Positions 1 through 5,811 of a stretch of DNA of 8,487 bases are shown here, piece after piece; within the stretch, counting starts at the first letter, position 1; every line of letters begins with the position of its first letter. Under the pieces are notes generated by a model, which was not told where the DNA came from, searched no databases, and worked only from the letters and a program-made list of their open reading frames with translations. The DNA lies in assembly GCA_947459455.1 (NCBI GenBank), contig CANHEC010000063.1, positions 1-8,487 of the forward strand. Direction: 5' to 3'. Origin of the DNA: Chitinophagaceae bacterium. Lineage in GTDB: Bacteria > Bacteroidota > Bacteroidia > Chitinophagales > Chitinophagaceae. The position numbers and the translations under genes are program-made.

Positions 1-131
1 CATTTGTCACATGCAGGAATTGTTAGTAAGTTGTTGGGATAAGGCCTTTCTAACAAATTCTTTGTAGGAATGTGGTCTTTCGTTTGGGAAACTCTCCCAC
101 AAAACAAACACTGTGGATTTTTTCTTTCCAT
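1..131 (-). CDS. HNH endonuclease-like zinc protein, N-terminal part (runs off left edge)
   Basis: An ATG at 131 opens a frame that stays open to the window edge, giving 43 visible residues. They begin MERKNPQCLFCGRVSQTKDH and continue IPTKNLL, then PNNLLTIPACDK; the next codon begins TG and could be a second-pair Cys. The pattern C8-x2-C11, then K18-D19-H20-I-P, then L-T-I-P-A-C41 matches the start of small HNH-type nuclease-like proteins, where CxxC pairs hold zinc in a treble-clef fold and a (D/E)H-(I/V)-P segment precedes the second Cys pair. That family resemblance is from memory of the pattern. The true length, the catalytic His/Asn residues and the substrate cannot be seen. The codons are AT-rich (AAA, AAT, TTG, TTA, ACA), unlike the GC-rich thr genes, which suggests an accessory or acquired gene. 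It is co-directional with thrC and has no visible terminator between them. A CDS is likely; the exact family is less sure. Confidence 0.6.
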   Translation of the reverse strand, partial: MERKNPQCLFCGRVSQTKDHIPTKNLLERPYPNNLLTIPACDK

Positions 132-314
132 TATTAGGGTGTAACTAAAAAAGGTCTGCAAGTACCTAAATATACGCAATAGGTTTACCCCTCGTTAAAA
201 AGAAACAGTGAAAGCCAATCAAGGTTCGTTATGCATTTAGTATGGTTGTTGCGACAATGTAGTGAGTCATACATTTTGTATTGTAGACGTTGCAACTGTT
301 TGGCAATGAAGAAA
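132..314. other. AT-rich intergenic stretch upstream of the HNH-like gene
   Basis: No credible coding frame was found on either strand here. On the minus strand a TATATTTA (174 down to 167) lies 35 nt before the ATG at 131. It differs from the Bacteroidota -7 consensus TAnnTTTG only in the last base and could be the promoter of the HNH-like gene, but no clear -33 element was recognised. A weak imperfect inverted repeat (248-258 with 280-296) exists but has no U-tract on either strand. Together with the two repeat arrays up to 480, this makes up the 355-bp gap between the genes. Confidence 0.5.
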
Positions 315-440
315 GATCACGGATCGCCGACGACCGACCACTGACGACCGACAACAGACGACCGACCGCTGACGACCGGCGACCGACGACTGACCACTGA
401 CCACTGACGACCGATCACCGACAACCGACCGCCGGCTACC
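315..440. repeat. Degenerate heptamer tandem array, 18 units, downstream of thrC
   Basis: Read on the plus strand, this stretch divides into exactly 18 consecutive 7-nt units without a single insertion or deletion. The commonest unit is GACGACC; variants include GACCACT, GACAACC, GATCACC, GACCGCT and GGCGACC. All units begin G-A or G-G, and most of the variation is at positions 4-5 and 7. On the minus (transcribed) strand the unit reads GGTCGTC. The array is continuous with an octamer array that ends 6 bp from the thrC stop. Similar low-complexity 7/8-nt filler is common between genes in Chitinophagaceae-type genomes (general knowledge); a function is not established. Confidence 0.9.
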
Positions 441-480
441 GTCTTCCCGACTTCCGGTCTTCCCAACTTCCCGTCTCCTC
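441..480. repeat. Octamer tandem array, 5 units, abutting the heptamer array
   Basis: Five consecutive 8-nt units follow the heptamer array directly on the plus strand: GTCTTCCC, GACTTCCG, GTCTTCCC, AACTTCCC and GTCTCCTC, the last more diverged. On the minus strand the unit reads GGGAAGAC. The period changes from 7 to 8 at the junction and the consensus changes too, so this is a second array and not a drifted end of the first. It ends 6 bp before the thrC stop codon (487-489 on the plus strand). Confidence 0.85.
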
Positions 481-486
481 AACCAA

Positions 487-1785
487 CTACCGTTCCAGCA
501 TCCATTGCAGAAACGCATCGTACGTGGCGGGCAGGGGCGTGGCGTGGCTGGGCAGTGCAAACAGGTGCTGCACACTGGCGGGCAGGGGTACGGGCTGTCC
601 GGTAGCGGCGGCTACCACCTCCGGAAACTTGACGGGGTGCGCCGTTTCGAGCACGATGGCGGTATCGGCCGGGTGCTGCTGCAGGTACAGCTCGGCTGCG
701 GCATAGCCCACGGCCGCATGCGGATCGAGCAGGTAGCCGTGCTGCCGGTACACACGGGCAATGGTTTCGCTGGTAGTAGCATCGCTGATGCTGTAGGCGC
801 TGAGCCAGTCAAGCAGTTGGGCATGCTGGTGCTGCATCAGCTGCAGGATGCGCACAAAATTGCTGGGGCGGGCCACGTCCATGGCATTGCTGAGGGTGGC
901 TACGGCGGTTTGCTCTCGCAGCGTGCCGCTGGCCAGGTAGTGCGGTATGGTATCGTTGGCATTGCAGGCGGCTACAAAATGTCCCAGCGCCAGCCCGGTG
1001 CGGCGAGCCAGCATGCCGGCGCAAATATTGCCGAAGTTGCCGCTGGGCACCACCACCACGGGCGGCGCTGCATCGGGAGGCCACTGCTGCATGGCTATAA
1101 AGTAGTACAGCTGCTGGGGCAGCCAGCGGGCCACATTGATGCTATTGGCCGAGCTGAGCTGGTAGCGTTGTTGCAGTTGCGCATCGGTAAAGGCTTGCTT
1201 TACTATGGCCTGGCAATCGTCGAAGCTGCCGGCCATGCGCAGGGCGTGTACGTTGGGGCCGCAGGTGGTCAGCTGCAGTTCCTGCACGGGGCTCACCTTG
1301 CCCTCGGGGTACAGGATGATTACTTCTACTCCTTCTACACCGCTGAAGCCATGCGCTACGGCGCCGCCTGTATCGCCACTGGTGGCTACCAGTACCGTGA
1401 TGCGCTGCTGGCTGCCGCGGTTGTACCAGGCCAGGCAGCGGCTCATAAAGCGGGCGCCTACATCTTTAAAGGCGAGGGTGGGGCCATGAAAAAGTTCGAG
1501 GCTTTGTATGCCGGGCGATATGGGTACGAGGGGAAAGGGAAAGTTGACGGTGTCGGCACAGATAGCCTGCAGCTGCTGCAGCGGCATGCTCTGGCCTACG
1601 TAGGGCTGCATCACGTGCAGGGCCAGTTCGGCGGCGGTCCAGCTGCGCCATTCGCTGCTTTGCAGCCAGGTATGCTGTGGTAGGCTTTCCGGAAAATAGA
1701 GGCCGCCATCGGGCGCCTGCCCTGTAGCGGCAGCAGTAGCAAAGCTGGCCAGTGGGGCGTGGCCGTTGGTGCTGAAGTATTGCAT
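487..1785 (-). CDS. thrC: Threonine synthase
   Basis: ThrC is the PLP enzyme that converts O-phosphohomoserine to threonine and phosphate, the last step of the pathway in the cytoplasm. The 432-residue product is about as long as E. coli ThrC (428). The N-terminus MQYFSTNGHAP followed by a DGGLYFPESLP segment (about residues 26-36) is typical of the E. coli/yeast-type enzyme. The PLP lysine should be K107 in FHGPTLAFKD. The glycine-rich phosphate-binding segment SGDTGGAVAHGF is at about 136-147, and PSGNFGN at about 247-253. The ATG at 1785 was chosen over an adjacent in-frame GTG at 1788 because it matches the usual family start. No Shine-Dalgarno is visible. The stop is TAG. It lies 229 bp after thrB, an unusually long gap filled largely by repeats, but with no terminator, so it is probably the third gene of the operon. 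Confidence 0.96.
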   Translation of the reverse strand: MQYFSTNGHAPLASFATAAATGQAPDGGLYFPESLPQHTWLQSSEWRSWTAAELALHVMQPYVGQSMPLQQLQAICADTVNFPFPLVPISPGIQSLELFHGPTLAFKDVGARFMSRCLAWYNRGSQQRITVLVATSGDTGGAVAHGFSGVEGVEVIILYPEGKVSPVQELQLTTCGPNVHALRMAGSFDDCQAIVKQAFTDAQLQQRYQLSSANSINVARWLPQQLYYFIAMQQWPPDAAPPVVVVPSGNFGNICAGMLARRTGLALGHFVAACNANDTIPHYLASGTLREQTAVATLSNAMDVARPSNFVRILQLMQHQHAQLLDWLSAYSISDATTSETIARVYRQHGYLLDPHAAVGYAAAELYLQQHPADTAIVLETAHPVKFPEVVAAATGQPVPLPASVQHLFALPSHATPLPATYDAFLQWMLER

Positions 1786-1795
1786 CACAATTTTT

Positions 1796-1928
1796 GATTT
1801 ATGAATGCGGAAGGATGAATGCGGAATGATGATTTATGATTTATGAATGATGAATGAGGATTTATGATTTATGAATGATGATTTATGAATGATGAATGAT
1901 GAATGGGGAAGGGTGAATGGGGGAGGGT
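1796..1928. repeat. Degenerate heptamer tandem array, 19 units, between thrB and thrC
   Basis: The plus strand divides into exactly 19 consecutive 7-nt units with no indel. The two main units are GATTTAT and GAATGAT; others are GAATGCG, GAAGGAT, GAATGGG, GAAGGGT and, last, GGAGGGT. GATTTAT and GAATGAT occur in mixed order, as if units or groups had been copied repeatedly. The end near thrC is AT-rich and the end near thrB turns G-rich. The array ends 10 bp upstream of the thrC start codon, so it forms most of the intercistronic mRNA (ATCATTC/ATAAATC on the transcribed strand). It shares period and register behaviour, but not sequence, with the array at 315-440. Confidence 0.9.
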
Positions 1929-1981
1929 TTACATATAAGCCATTCAAATGCTGATGGGTGGGTTATCATCGGATCGGCTCA

Positions 1982-2018
1982 ATCTCAAATCTTCACATCT
2001 TAAATCTTCAAATGTCAA
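1982..2018. repeat. Short 7/8-nt array overlapping the thrB stop codon
   Basis: On the plus strand this holds about five units of alternating 7 and 8 nt built on ATCTTCAA (ATCTCAA, ATCTTCAC, ATCTTAA, ATCTTCAA, ATGTCAA). The last unit contains the complement of the thrB stop (2015-2017). A 10-bp direct repeat TCAAATGCTG occurs at 1944-1953 and again at 2015-2024, the second copy covering the final thrB codons. It is short and degenerate, so less certain than the two heptamer arrays. Confidence 0.55.
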
Positions 2019-2941
2019 ATGCTGGTGCGGACGCCGGCGGGGCTGATGTGGGTGACGTACACGGCATGCTCTATGCCGATGCGGCTGAATACGCTGCGCA
2101 TTTCGTGGGCCACGGCTTCGGCAATAGCGGCACTGGCGCTGAGCATAAATACTGAAGGCCCCGAGCCCGAAATGCCGCCGCCCAATGCACCAGCTGCCAG
2201 GCAGCGCTGCTTCAGTTCTTCGTAGCCGGGTATCAAAATACTGCGCACCGGTTCTATCAGGTGGTCGTGCAGCGATCGGCCAATCAGTGCATGATCGTTT
2301 TGCACAATGCCGGCTACCAGCCCGGCTATATTGCCCCATTGCTTAATGGCATCTTTCAGCAGTACATGCTGTTTTAAAATGGCCCTTGCATCGGCTGTGC
2401 GTACTTCTATTTGCGGGTGCACCAGGCTCACGTGCAGGTCGGGGGCGGGCAGGCGCACTACATCCAGCGGAAAGATGGAGCGAATGAGGGTGATGCCGCC
2501 GTGAATGCAAGGCGCTATGTTGTCGGCATGCTTTACGCCGCTGGCCAGCTTTTCGCCATGCATGGCAAACTGTACCAATTCATCGGGGCTGAACCGCTGC
2601 TGCAGCAAATGATTGGCCGCCACTACCGCACCCGCACTGCTGGCGGCCGATGAGCCAATGCCGCTGCCGGGTTTGATGTGTTTGGTGATGCGCAGGCGAA
2701 AGCCTACCTGTTCGTCGGGGATGGCATCGAGCAAGGCTTGCAAGGCGGCACCGGCTACGTTTTTGTCGGGGTCGGTGGGTAGCTGGTACACGGGGTCGGG
2801 CGCTATTTCGATGCGCCGCTCCTGTAGCAGCTCCATCTCTATTTCATCGGCGGGATCGGCCAGGGCAAAGCCCAGTACATCGAAGCCGCACACCATATTG
2901 GCCACGGTGCCCGGTGCCCACACTTTTATTGATTGGTTCAT
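2015..2941 (-). CDS. thrB: Homoserine kinase (GHMP family)
   Basis: ThrB phosphorylates homoserine with ATP to give O-phosphohomoserine, the substrate of ThrC. The 308-aa product shows the GHMP kinase layout. The N-terminal strand has WAPGTVANMVCGFDVLGFAL (residues 8-27), the usual homoserine-kinase opening that holds substrate-site residues. The ATP-binding P-x3-G-x-G-SSAAS motif is PGSGIGSSAAS at 91-101. E129 (MHGEKLASG) and the following HADNIAP (137-143) match the second conserved block. The C-terminal glycine-rich GGGISGSGPSVF is at 253-264. The ATG at 2941 lies only 20 nt after the thrA stop, so the two genes are certainly co-transcribed and possibly translationally coupled. The TGA stop lies inside a short repeat array. 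No frameshift or missing motif was seen. Confidence 0.96.
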   Translation of the reverse strand: MNQSIKVWAPGTVANMVCGFDVLGFALADPADEIEMELLQERRIEIAPDPVYQLPTDPDKNVAGAALQALLDAIPDEQVGFRLRITKHIKPGSGIGSSAASSAGAVVAANHLLQQRFSPDELVQFAMHGEKLASGVKHADNIAPCIHGGITLIRSIFPLDVVRLPAPDLHVSLVHPQIEVRTADARAILKQHVLLKDAIKQWGNIAGLVAGIVQNDHALIGRSLHDHLIEPVRSILIPGYEELKQRCLAAGALGGGISGSGPSVFMLSASAAIAEAVAHEMRSVFSRIGIEHAVYVTHISPAGVRTSI

Positions 2942-2961
2942 GTGTTGTGTAGGGGTTTTAA

Positions 2962-5409
2962 TCAGGCATGGCTTACTACCCGCATAATATCGGCAAACAC
3001 ACCCGAGGCGGTCACATCGGCACCGGCGCCGGCACCTTTTACCACCAGCGGCTGCTCGGGGTAGCGCTGGGTGTAAAAGAGTACGATGTTGTCTTTGCCA
3101 TACAGGTGATAGAAATCGTGTTCGGGCCGAATGTGCTGCAGGCCTACGTTGGCTTTGCCATGGGCAAAGCTGGCCACAAACTTCAGTTTGCAGCCGGCAG
3201 CCTGCGCTTGCTGCAGCAGCTGCGCAAAATGGTCTTCGTATTGCAGCAAAGCGGCATAAAAATCTTCCACCGATCCTTGCATGCAGGCGGCGGGCAAAAA
3301 GCTGTTGTTGCCAATGTCGGCCATCTGCAGGGCGTAGCCGGCTTCGCGGGCCAGTATCAATATTTTTCTGGCCACATCGGTACCGCCCAGGTCCAGGCGT
3401 GGGTCGGGTTCGGTATAGCCTTCGGTTTGCGCCTGGCGTACCACTTCAGCAAAGGGGCGGCTGCCATCGTAGTGGTTAAACACAAAGTTGAGCGTGCCAC
3501 TCAGCACGGCTTCTATGCGGTGTACCTGATCGCCGCTGCGCACCAGGTCGTTCAGCGTACCAATCACCGGCAGGCCGGCGCCCACATTGGTTTCAAACAA
3601 AAAGCTGGTGTTGTATTCGCGGGCCAGCTGTTTCAGTTTGCGGTACTGCTCATAGTCGGCCGAGGCGGCTACTTTGTTGCAGGCTACCACGGCGATGCTT
3701 TTGCGCAGCAGTTGCTCGTACAGGCCAGCCACTACATCGCTGGCGGTTACGTCTACAAACACGCTGTTGCGCAGGTTTTTGGCTATGATGGCGGCGGCCA
3801 GTTGATCGGGTGTTTGGGCGGTTCCCTCGGCGGCCAGTTGTGTCTGCCAGTTTTGCAAGTCGATGCCTTCTTCGGCCAGCAGCATCTGGCGGCTGTTGGC
3901 AATGCCCACTACGCGTACCTGCATGCGCAGGTGCTGGCTCAAAAATGATTGCTGCTGTTGCAATTGCGCCAGCAGCCGGCCGCCTACATTGCCCACGCCT
4001 ACCACAAACAGGTTCAGCTGTTTTTTCACTTCTTCAAAAAAGGCTTCGTGCAGTACGTTCACGGCTTTTTTTACATCGGCGCCTGCTATCACGGCGGAGA
4101 TATTTTTTTCGGAAGAGCCTTGTGCAATGGCCCGCACGTTGATGCCGTTGCGGCCCAGTGCTGCAAACATTTGTCCGCTGATACCGGGGTGGCTTTTCAT
4201 GTGGTCGCCCACCAGGGCCACTATCGACAGGTCTTGTTCTACCCGCAGGGGTTCCAGTTTTTTGCCGGCTATTTCTACTTCAAACGCAGCGTTCACGGCG
4301 GCTTCGGCCCGGGCAGCATCGGCGCTGTGGATGCCCACGCAAATGCTGTGCTCCGAAGAGCCTTGCGTGATGAGGATGACGTTGACCTTTTCGTTGGCCA
4401 GGGCTTCAAACAGCCGCTTTGAAAAGCCGGGAATACCAATCATGCCGCTGCCTTCGAGGCTCAGCAGGGTGATATTGCCAATGCTGGAAATGCCGCGGAT
4501 AAACTGGTGGTCATCGGCCGGTTCGTGCTGGATGACGGTGCCGTGATCGTTGGCAGCAAAGGTGTTTTTGATCCACACCGGTATGCGCTGTAGCATGGCC
4601 GGCTGTATGGTAGGGGGGTATATTACTTTGGCACCAAAATGCGATAGCTCCATGGCCTCCTGATAGCTGAGGGCCGGCAGGGGGCGTGCATTGGGCACCC
4701 AGCGTGGATCGGCGGTCATCATGCCGCTTACATCGGTCCATATTTCCAGCGCTTCGGCCCCCAGTGCCGCTGCATAGATGGCGGCGGTATAGTCGCTGCC
4801 GCCACGGCCCAGCGTAGTAGTTTGCCCTTGCTCGTTGGAGGCAATGAAGCCCGGCGCTATCATCAGCGAAGCTTGTGCATGTTGCACGGCCTGCTGTATC
4901 AGCTGGTTGGTGACTGCAAACACCACGGCAGCATTGCCAAAGCGGTTGTCAGTTTTTATCAGCTGGCGGCTATCGAGCCATTGGTGGGGCACCTGCGTAG
5001 CGGCCAGATAGCCGGCCAGTATTTTCGATGAGAGCAGTTCGCCGAAGCTTACGATTTTGTCTTTGCTGCGGGCCGATAGCTCCTGTAGCCGAAACACGCC
5101 GTCGCACACGGCTTCCAGCTCATTGCACAGTTGTTTTACCACACTCAGGCAGGCGCTTTGGTTGCTTACCGGCAGCAGTTCACGCACGGTATCCAGGTGG
5201 CGCTTCTCGATGGCTTGCAGCAGTTCGGTGTAGCGTTCATTACCAGCTTCGGCCAGTTGGCCGGCGGCTATCAGTTGGTCGGTGATGCCGCCCAGGGCCG
5301 ATACTACTACTATTTTTTGTGTGGCTGCATGCTGCAGAAAGATGTCGGCTACCAGCCGCATATTGGTACTGTTGGCTACCGAAGAACCGCCAAACTTGAG
5401 GACGTACAT
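2962..5409 (-). CDS. thrA: Bifunctional aspartokinase / homoserine dehydrogenase I
   Basis: This fused enzyme makes aspartyl phosphate and, two steps later, reduces aspartate semialdehyde to homoserine with NAD(P)H. The 815 residues compare with 820 in E. coli ThrA. The kinase domain starts at once with MYVLKFGGSSVA (1-12) and has the TTTLGRGGSDYTA block at 197-209. The regulatory region (about 315-460) holds two ACT repeats, marked by GSSEHSICVGI (351-361) and GSSEKNISAVI (431-441); in this family such a region gives threonine feedback inhibition. The dehydrogenase begins with the dinucleotide motif GVGNVGG (471-477) and carries GYTEPDPRLDLGGTDVARK (664-682), with catalytic candidates D678 and K682. 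The ATG at 5409 was chosen because KFGGSS normally lies within a few residues of the start; the frame is open further upstream to a GTG at 5490, but that adds an untypical extension. It is the first structural gene of thrABC, 106 bp after a threonine-rich leader ORF. Confidence 0.97.
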   Translation of the reverse strand: MYVLKFGGSSVANSTNMRLVADIFLQHAATQKIVVVSALGGITDQLIAAGQLAEAGNERYTELLQAIEKRHLDTVRELLPVSNQSACLSVVKQLCNELEAVCDGVFRLQELSARSKDKIVSFGELLSSKILAGYLAATQVPHQWLDSRQLIKTDNRFGNAAVVFAVTNQLIQQAVQHAQASLMIAPGFIASNEQGQTTTLGRGGSDYTAAIYAAALGAEALEIWTDVSGMMTADPRWVPNARPLPALSYQEAMELSHFGAKVIYPPTIQPAMLQRIPVWIKNTFAANDHGTVIQHEPADDHQFIRGISSIGNITLLSLEGSGMIGIPGFSKRLFEALANEKVNVILITQGSSEHSICVGIHSADAARAEAAVNAAFEVEIAGKKLEPLRVEQDLSIVALVGDHMKSHPGISGQMFAALGRNGINVRAIAQGSSEKNISAVIAGADVKKAVNVLHEAFFEEVKKQLNLFVVGVGNVGGRLLAQLQQQQSFLSQHLRMQVRVVGIANSRQMLLAEEGIDLQNWQTQLAAEGTAQTPDQLAAAIIAKNLRNSVFVDVTASDVVAGLYEQLLRKSIAVVACNKVAASADYEQYRKLKQLAREYNTSFLFETNVGAGLPVIGTLNDLVRSGDQVHRIEAVLSGTLNFVFNHYDGSRPFAEVVRQAQTEGYTEPDPRLDLGGTDVARKILILAREAGYALQMADIGNNSFLPAACMQGSVEDFYAALLQYEDHFAQLLQQAQAAGCKLKFVASFAHGKANVGLQHIRPEHDFYHLYGKDNIVLFYTQRYPEQPLVVKGAGAGADVTASGVFADIMRVVSHA

Positions 5410-5515
5410 AAAATGAAAACGAATGAGTTGGTTGGAAAGAAGGGGTATAAGTTGATACAGGATGGGCCATTGCCAGCAGCCGAAGCCCACAAAATGGTAT
5501 GATGAAGTACAACCC
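5410..5515 (-). promoter_or_regulatory. Leader region between the leader-peptide stop and thrA
   Basis: This is the 106-nt untranslated segment where a classical attenuator terminator would be expected. A weak stem TGGGC/GCCCA (5485-5489 with 5463-5467, 17-nt loop) is present, and the segment ACCCC near 5441-5445 could pair weakly with the GGGT of the hairpin at 5508-5528. Pyrimidine runs (5430-5441 and just before the ATG) occur, but no GC-rich stem followed directly by a U-tract was found. The regulatory mechanism therefore remains undetermined. Confidence 0.35.
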
Positions 5516-5528
5516 TTAACGGGTTGTA
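5508..5528 (-). promoter_or_regulatory. Perfect 8-bp hairpin with the leader stop codon in its loop
   Basis: On the transcribed strand TACAACCC, loop GTTAA, GGGTTGTA forms a perfect 8-bp stem with a 5-nt loop. The 5' arm is made from the last Thr/Thr codons (ACA ACC) of the leader ORF, and the loop holds its TAA stop. A ribosome that finishes the leader would melt this stem, while a ribosome stalled a few codons earlier would leave it free to form. No U-run follows directly, so it is unlikely to be an intrinsic terminator by itself. Confidence 0.6.
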
Positions 5529-5638
5529 ATGGTGGTGCTGGTGGTAATGATAACCACCGGGCGCAGCGTGCTGTCGGCCGAAATGGCCGCAGGCCAAATG
5601 GCCTCGAAAATTTGTGATATGAATGCTGCGATGCGCAT
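5516..5638 (-). CDS. thrL: Threonine/isoleucine-rich leader peptide of the thr operon (40 aa)
   Basis: ATG at 5638 to TAA at 5518-5516 encodes 40 residues beginning MRIAAFISQI and ending IITTSTTITTR. The last eleven residues contain six Thr and three Ile. The Thr codons are ACC, ACC, ACC, ACC, ACA, ACC, with one Ser (AGC) among them. The run ends just before the stop and 106 nt ahead of thrA. This matches the logic of the enterobacterial ThrL leader, whose Thr/Ile codons sense charged tRNA levels by ribosome stalling. The sequence shows the ORF, its codon content and position; the leader-peptide function is inferred. An alternative short start is a GTG at 5554-5552. The ATG is only 9 nt after an exact TAnnTTTG box, so the mRNA may be nearly leaderless. 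The same DNA read in another frame is part of a longer meaningless ORF. Confidence 0.75.
   Translation of the reverse strand: MRIAAFISQIFEAIWPAAISADSTLRPVVIITTSTTITTR
5540..5558 (-). promoter_or_regulatory. Hairpin formed by the threonine codons of the leader ORF
   Basis: On the transcribed strand GGTGGT (codons for Val-Val, 5558-5553) can pair with ACCACC (Thr32-Thr33, 5545-5540) across a 7-nt loop TATCATT. A second ACCACC (Thr35-Thr36, 5536-5531) offers the same six bases, giving a mutually exclusive alternative stem. Such paired options over the control codons are expected in an attenuator, but whether they form in the cell is not shown. Confidence 0.45.
5575..5604 (-). promoter_or_regulatory. 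Four self-complementary GGCC boxes, two tandem hairpins in the leader ORF
   Basis: Within 30 nt the leader carries AGGCC-ATTT-GGCCT (5604-5591) and then CGGCC-ATTTC-GGCCG (5589-5575), two 5-bp perfect stems. The repeated unit GGCCATTT occurs in both. Because GGCC is its own reverse complement, any box can pair with any other, so alternative folds exist. They lie early in the leader ORF, upstream of the Thr codons, where a pause hairpin would act. A role is inference. Confidence 0.4.
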
Positions 5639-5647
5639 GCGAGAGCA

Positions 5648-5655
5648 CAAATATA
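5648..5655 (-). promoter_or_regulatory. Candidate thr operon promoter, -7 element TATATTTG
   Basis: TATATTTG on the minus strand is an exact match to the Bacteroidota -7 consensus TAnnTTTG. No good TTG/TTTG -33 element lies at the usual distance of about 19-21 nt upstream, so the promoter may be weak or need an activator. Transcription from it would start a few nt before the leader ATG at 5638. A terminator lies upstream, which fits this being the start of a new transcription unit. Confidence 0.55.
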
Positions 5656-5735
5656 GGCGCCAGTATTATTGAATAGACATTCTTCAGAAAATTATTAATT
5701 CCGTTGCGGTTTGTTGAAGAATAATGGCAAATGCT

Positions 5736-5775
5736 CAAAAACAAAGAAGCAACTCCGATGCTGGAGCTGCTTCTT
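5736..5775 (-). terminator. Intrinsic terminator of the porin gene
   Basis: On the minus strand AAGAAGCAGCTCC, loop AGCATC, GGAGTTGCTTCTT forms a 13-bp stem with a single G-U wobble, followed at once by the U-tract TGTTTTTG. It begins 36 nt after the porin stop and lies upstream of the thr promoter, so it separates the two transcription units. Confidence 0.9.
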
Positions 5776-5811
5776 GTTCAAAATATACGCTAAAGGGAGG
5801 GGTAAAAAGGA

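Noticed and set aside
248..296. Imperfect inverted repeat as terminator of the thr operon
   Set aside because: The stem is broken, alternative pairings compete, and no U-tract follows on the minus strand.
315..440. CRISPR array
   Set aside because: The units are only 7 nt with no spacers and no cas genes; it is a simple tandem array.
267..575. 102-codon minus-strand frame through the repeat arrays
   Set aside because: It overlaps the thrC 3' end in another frame and its Arg/Ser/Val-rich tail is just the heptamer array translated; 7-nt units do not keep frame.
505..1683. Long open frame on the plus strand opposite thrC (392 codons), and similar ones opposite thrA (2968-3948, 3949-4422)
   Set aside because: They lie fully antisense to genes with clear family motifs. 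Their translations are rich in Gly, His, Ala and Tyr without domain signatures, as expected from the complement of GC-rich codons.
5410..5490. 27-residue N-terminal extension of ThrA from a GTG at 5490
   Set aside because: Aspartokinases start a few residues before KFGGSS, which the ATG at 5409 gives exactly; the extension lacks family features and lies in the leader region.
5376..5744. 122-codon minus-strand frame through the thr leader with a His/Tyr-rich stretch
   Set aside because: It is the wrong frame of the Thr-rich leader and overlaps the start of thrA. The His codons are the CAC/CAT shadow of ACC/ATT; a histidine leader would make no sense before thrA.
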